A stretch of 64,000 bases of DNA, from NCBI GenBank assembly GCA_013002305.1, contig JABDKG010000071.1, positions 18,602 to 82,601 of the forward strand. Direction: 5' to 3'. Positions within the stretch are counted from its first letter, which is position 1. Each line of letters starts with the position of its first letter. The notes under the pieces were generated by a model, which was not told the DNA's origin, made no database searches, and saw nothing but the letters and a program-made list of their open reading frames with translations. This document shows, in pieces, positions 63,600 to 64,000 of the stretch. The position numbers were made by a program, and so were the translations under genes. The stretch is from Hellea sp. Lineage in GTDB: Bacteria > Pseudomonadota > Alphaproteobacteria > Caulobacterales > Maricaulaceae.

Positions 63600-64000
63600 C
63601 TATTGGAGCGTAAAGTTCACAGTTAGATTATAATAGACCTCAACCGGCTTTCCGTTCAGGGTCGCCGGTTCAAATTTCCATTGTTTGACTGTATTGACGG
63701 CATTTTCATCCAACCCCATAGGCAGACCTTTAAGCACTTTGACAGAAGTGACATTGCCGTTTTTGTCAATAATGGCTTGAACGATGACAACGCCTTGAAC
63801 GCGCGCTTTCCTTGCGATTTCCGTGTAGGATGGCTTGGGTTTTGATATGGCTTTGGGGGCGGCCACATCCCCGCCCACATATATCGGGCCTTGGTCCACA
63901 GTATTTACATCTCCAAACGCTGACTGCACGGCCTGATAAATCATGGAGCGCGCCGCATTTTCGCTGTAGTTGCTGTATATATCTCTTGTCCTGTTGGAGG
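63600..64000 (-). CDS. TonB C-terminal domain protein (partial, N-terminus outside window)
   Basis: The reading frame stays open to the right edge, so this is the C-terminal end of a longer protein; a start at 63944 would give 114 aa but is probably internal. The TonB C-terminal fold is clear: PKPSYTEIARKARVQGVVIVQAIIDKNGNVTSVKVLKGLP, then LDENAVNTVKQWKFEPATLNGKPVEVYYNLTVNFTLQ. Such domains touch the TonB box of outer-membrane receptors and pass on proton-motive energy. Whether the missing part is a TonB-like membrane anchor or a BlaR1/M56-type peptidase cannot be seen. Confidence 0.88.
   Translation of the reverse strand, partial: SNRTRDIYSNYSENAARSMIYQAVQSAFGDVNTVDQGPIYVGGDVAAPKAISKPKPSYTEIARKARVQGVVIVQAIIDKNGNVTSVKVLKGLPMGLDENAVNTVKQWKFEPATLNGKPVEVYYNLTVNFTLQ

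Overview
The window looks like a marine, carbohydrate-degrading alphaproteobacterium. The evidence is moderate GC, TonB-dependent glycan uptake, a SapC/halogenase/cupin cluster of the Caulobacter-Maricaulis-sphingomonad kind, and IorAB/Rieske genes. A Maricaulales-like host is my inference; no rRNA or other taxonomic marker is present. I found no tRNA, rRNA, CRISPR array, transposase or integrase.

Layout. (1) 1-14784 is most of a type VI secretion system (T6SS). A leftward operon carries vgrG, a small unknown gene and an FHA gene cut by the left edge. A rightward operon carries an OmpA-like protein, tssA, tssB, tssC, hcp, tagJ, tssE, tssF, tssG and tssH. The membrane-complex and TssK genes are not here and probably lie to the left. 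(2) 14793-18948 is an effector/accessory island: an unknown 228-aa protein; an A+T-rich trio of small protein, lipase and ankyrin lipoprotein that reads as a Tle-type effector with its immunity protein; and an unknown pair whose second member has a glycine-rich membrane segment. (3) 18993-24346 is an oxidative catabolism cluster: a Rieske oxygenase, an SDR-like protein lacking the catalytic Tyr, a two-subunit molybdenum hydroxylase (IorAB type) and an HxlR regulator, with two sets of repeated operator-like motifs. (4) 24583-40857 is one gene for a 5424-aa outer-membrane protein with about 30 Ig-like repeats, thirteen of them exactly 113 aa long, and a C-terminal beta-barrel-like domain. (5) 41019-45302 is ordinary housekeeping: an MscS channel, a CorA/ZntB transporter, aroQ preceded by what looks like a catalytically dead AroQ paralogue, and a PutP-like symporter. 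(6) 45350-60283 is a polysaccharide utilisation locus, most likely for beta-1,3-glucan (laminarin): an SGLT-type symporter, GH3, a LacI regulator, a TonB-dependent receptor, GH16, then halogenase, SapC, cupin_8, halogenase, ending in a broken symporter remnant. (7) 60280-64000 holds a HExxH protein, a TPR/2OG-oxygenase fusion, a secreted PKD-type protein and a TonB C-terminal domain cut by the right edge.

How the parts work together. The T6SS genes encode sheath, tube, baseplate, spike and recycling ATPase, and the genes after tssH are the probable cargo. In the glucan locus the receptor would import oligosaccharides, GH16 would cut the polymer outside or at the surface, GH3 would release glucose and the symporter would take it in. 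The LacI protein probably acts through GACAA/TTGTC palindromes seen upstream of GH3 and of the receptor. Names rest on sequence motifs read by eye; no database search was possible.
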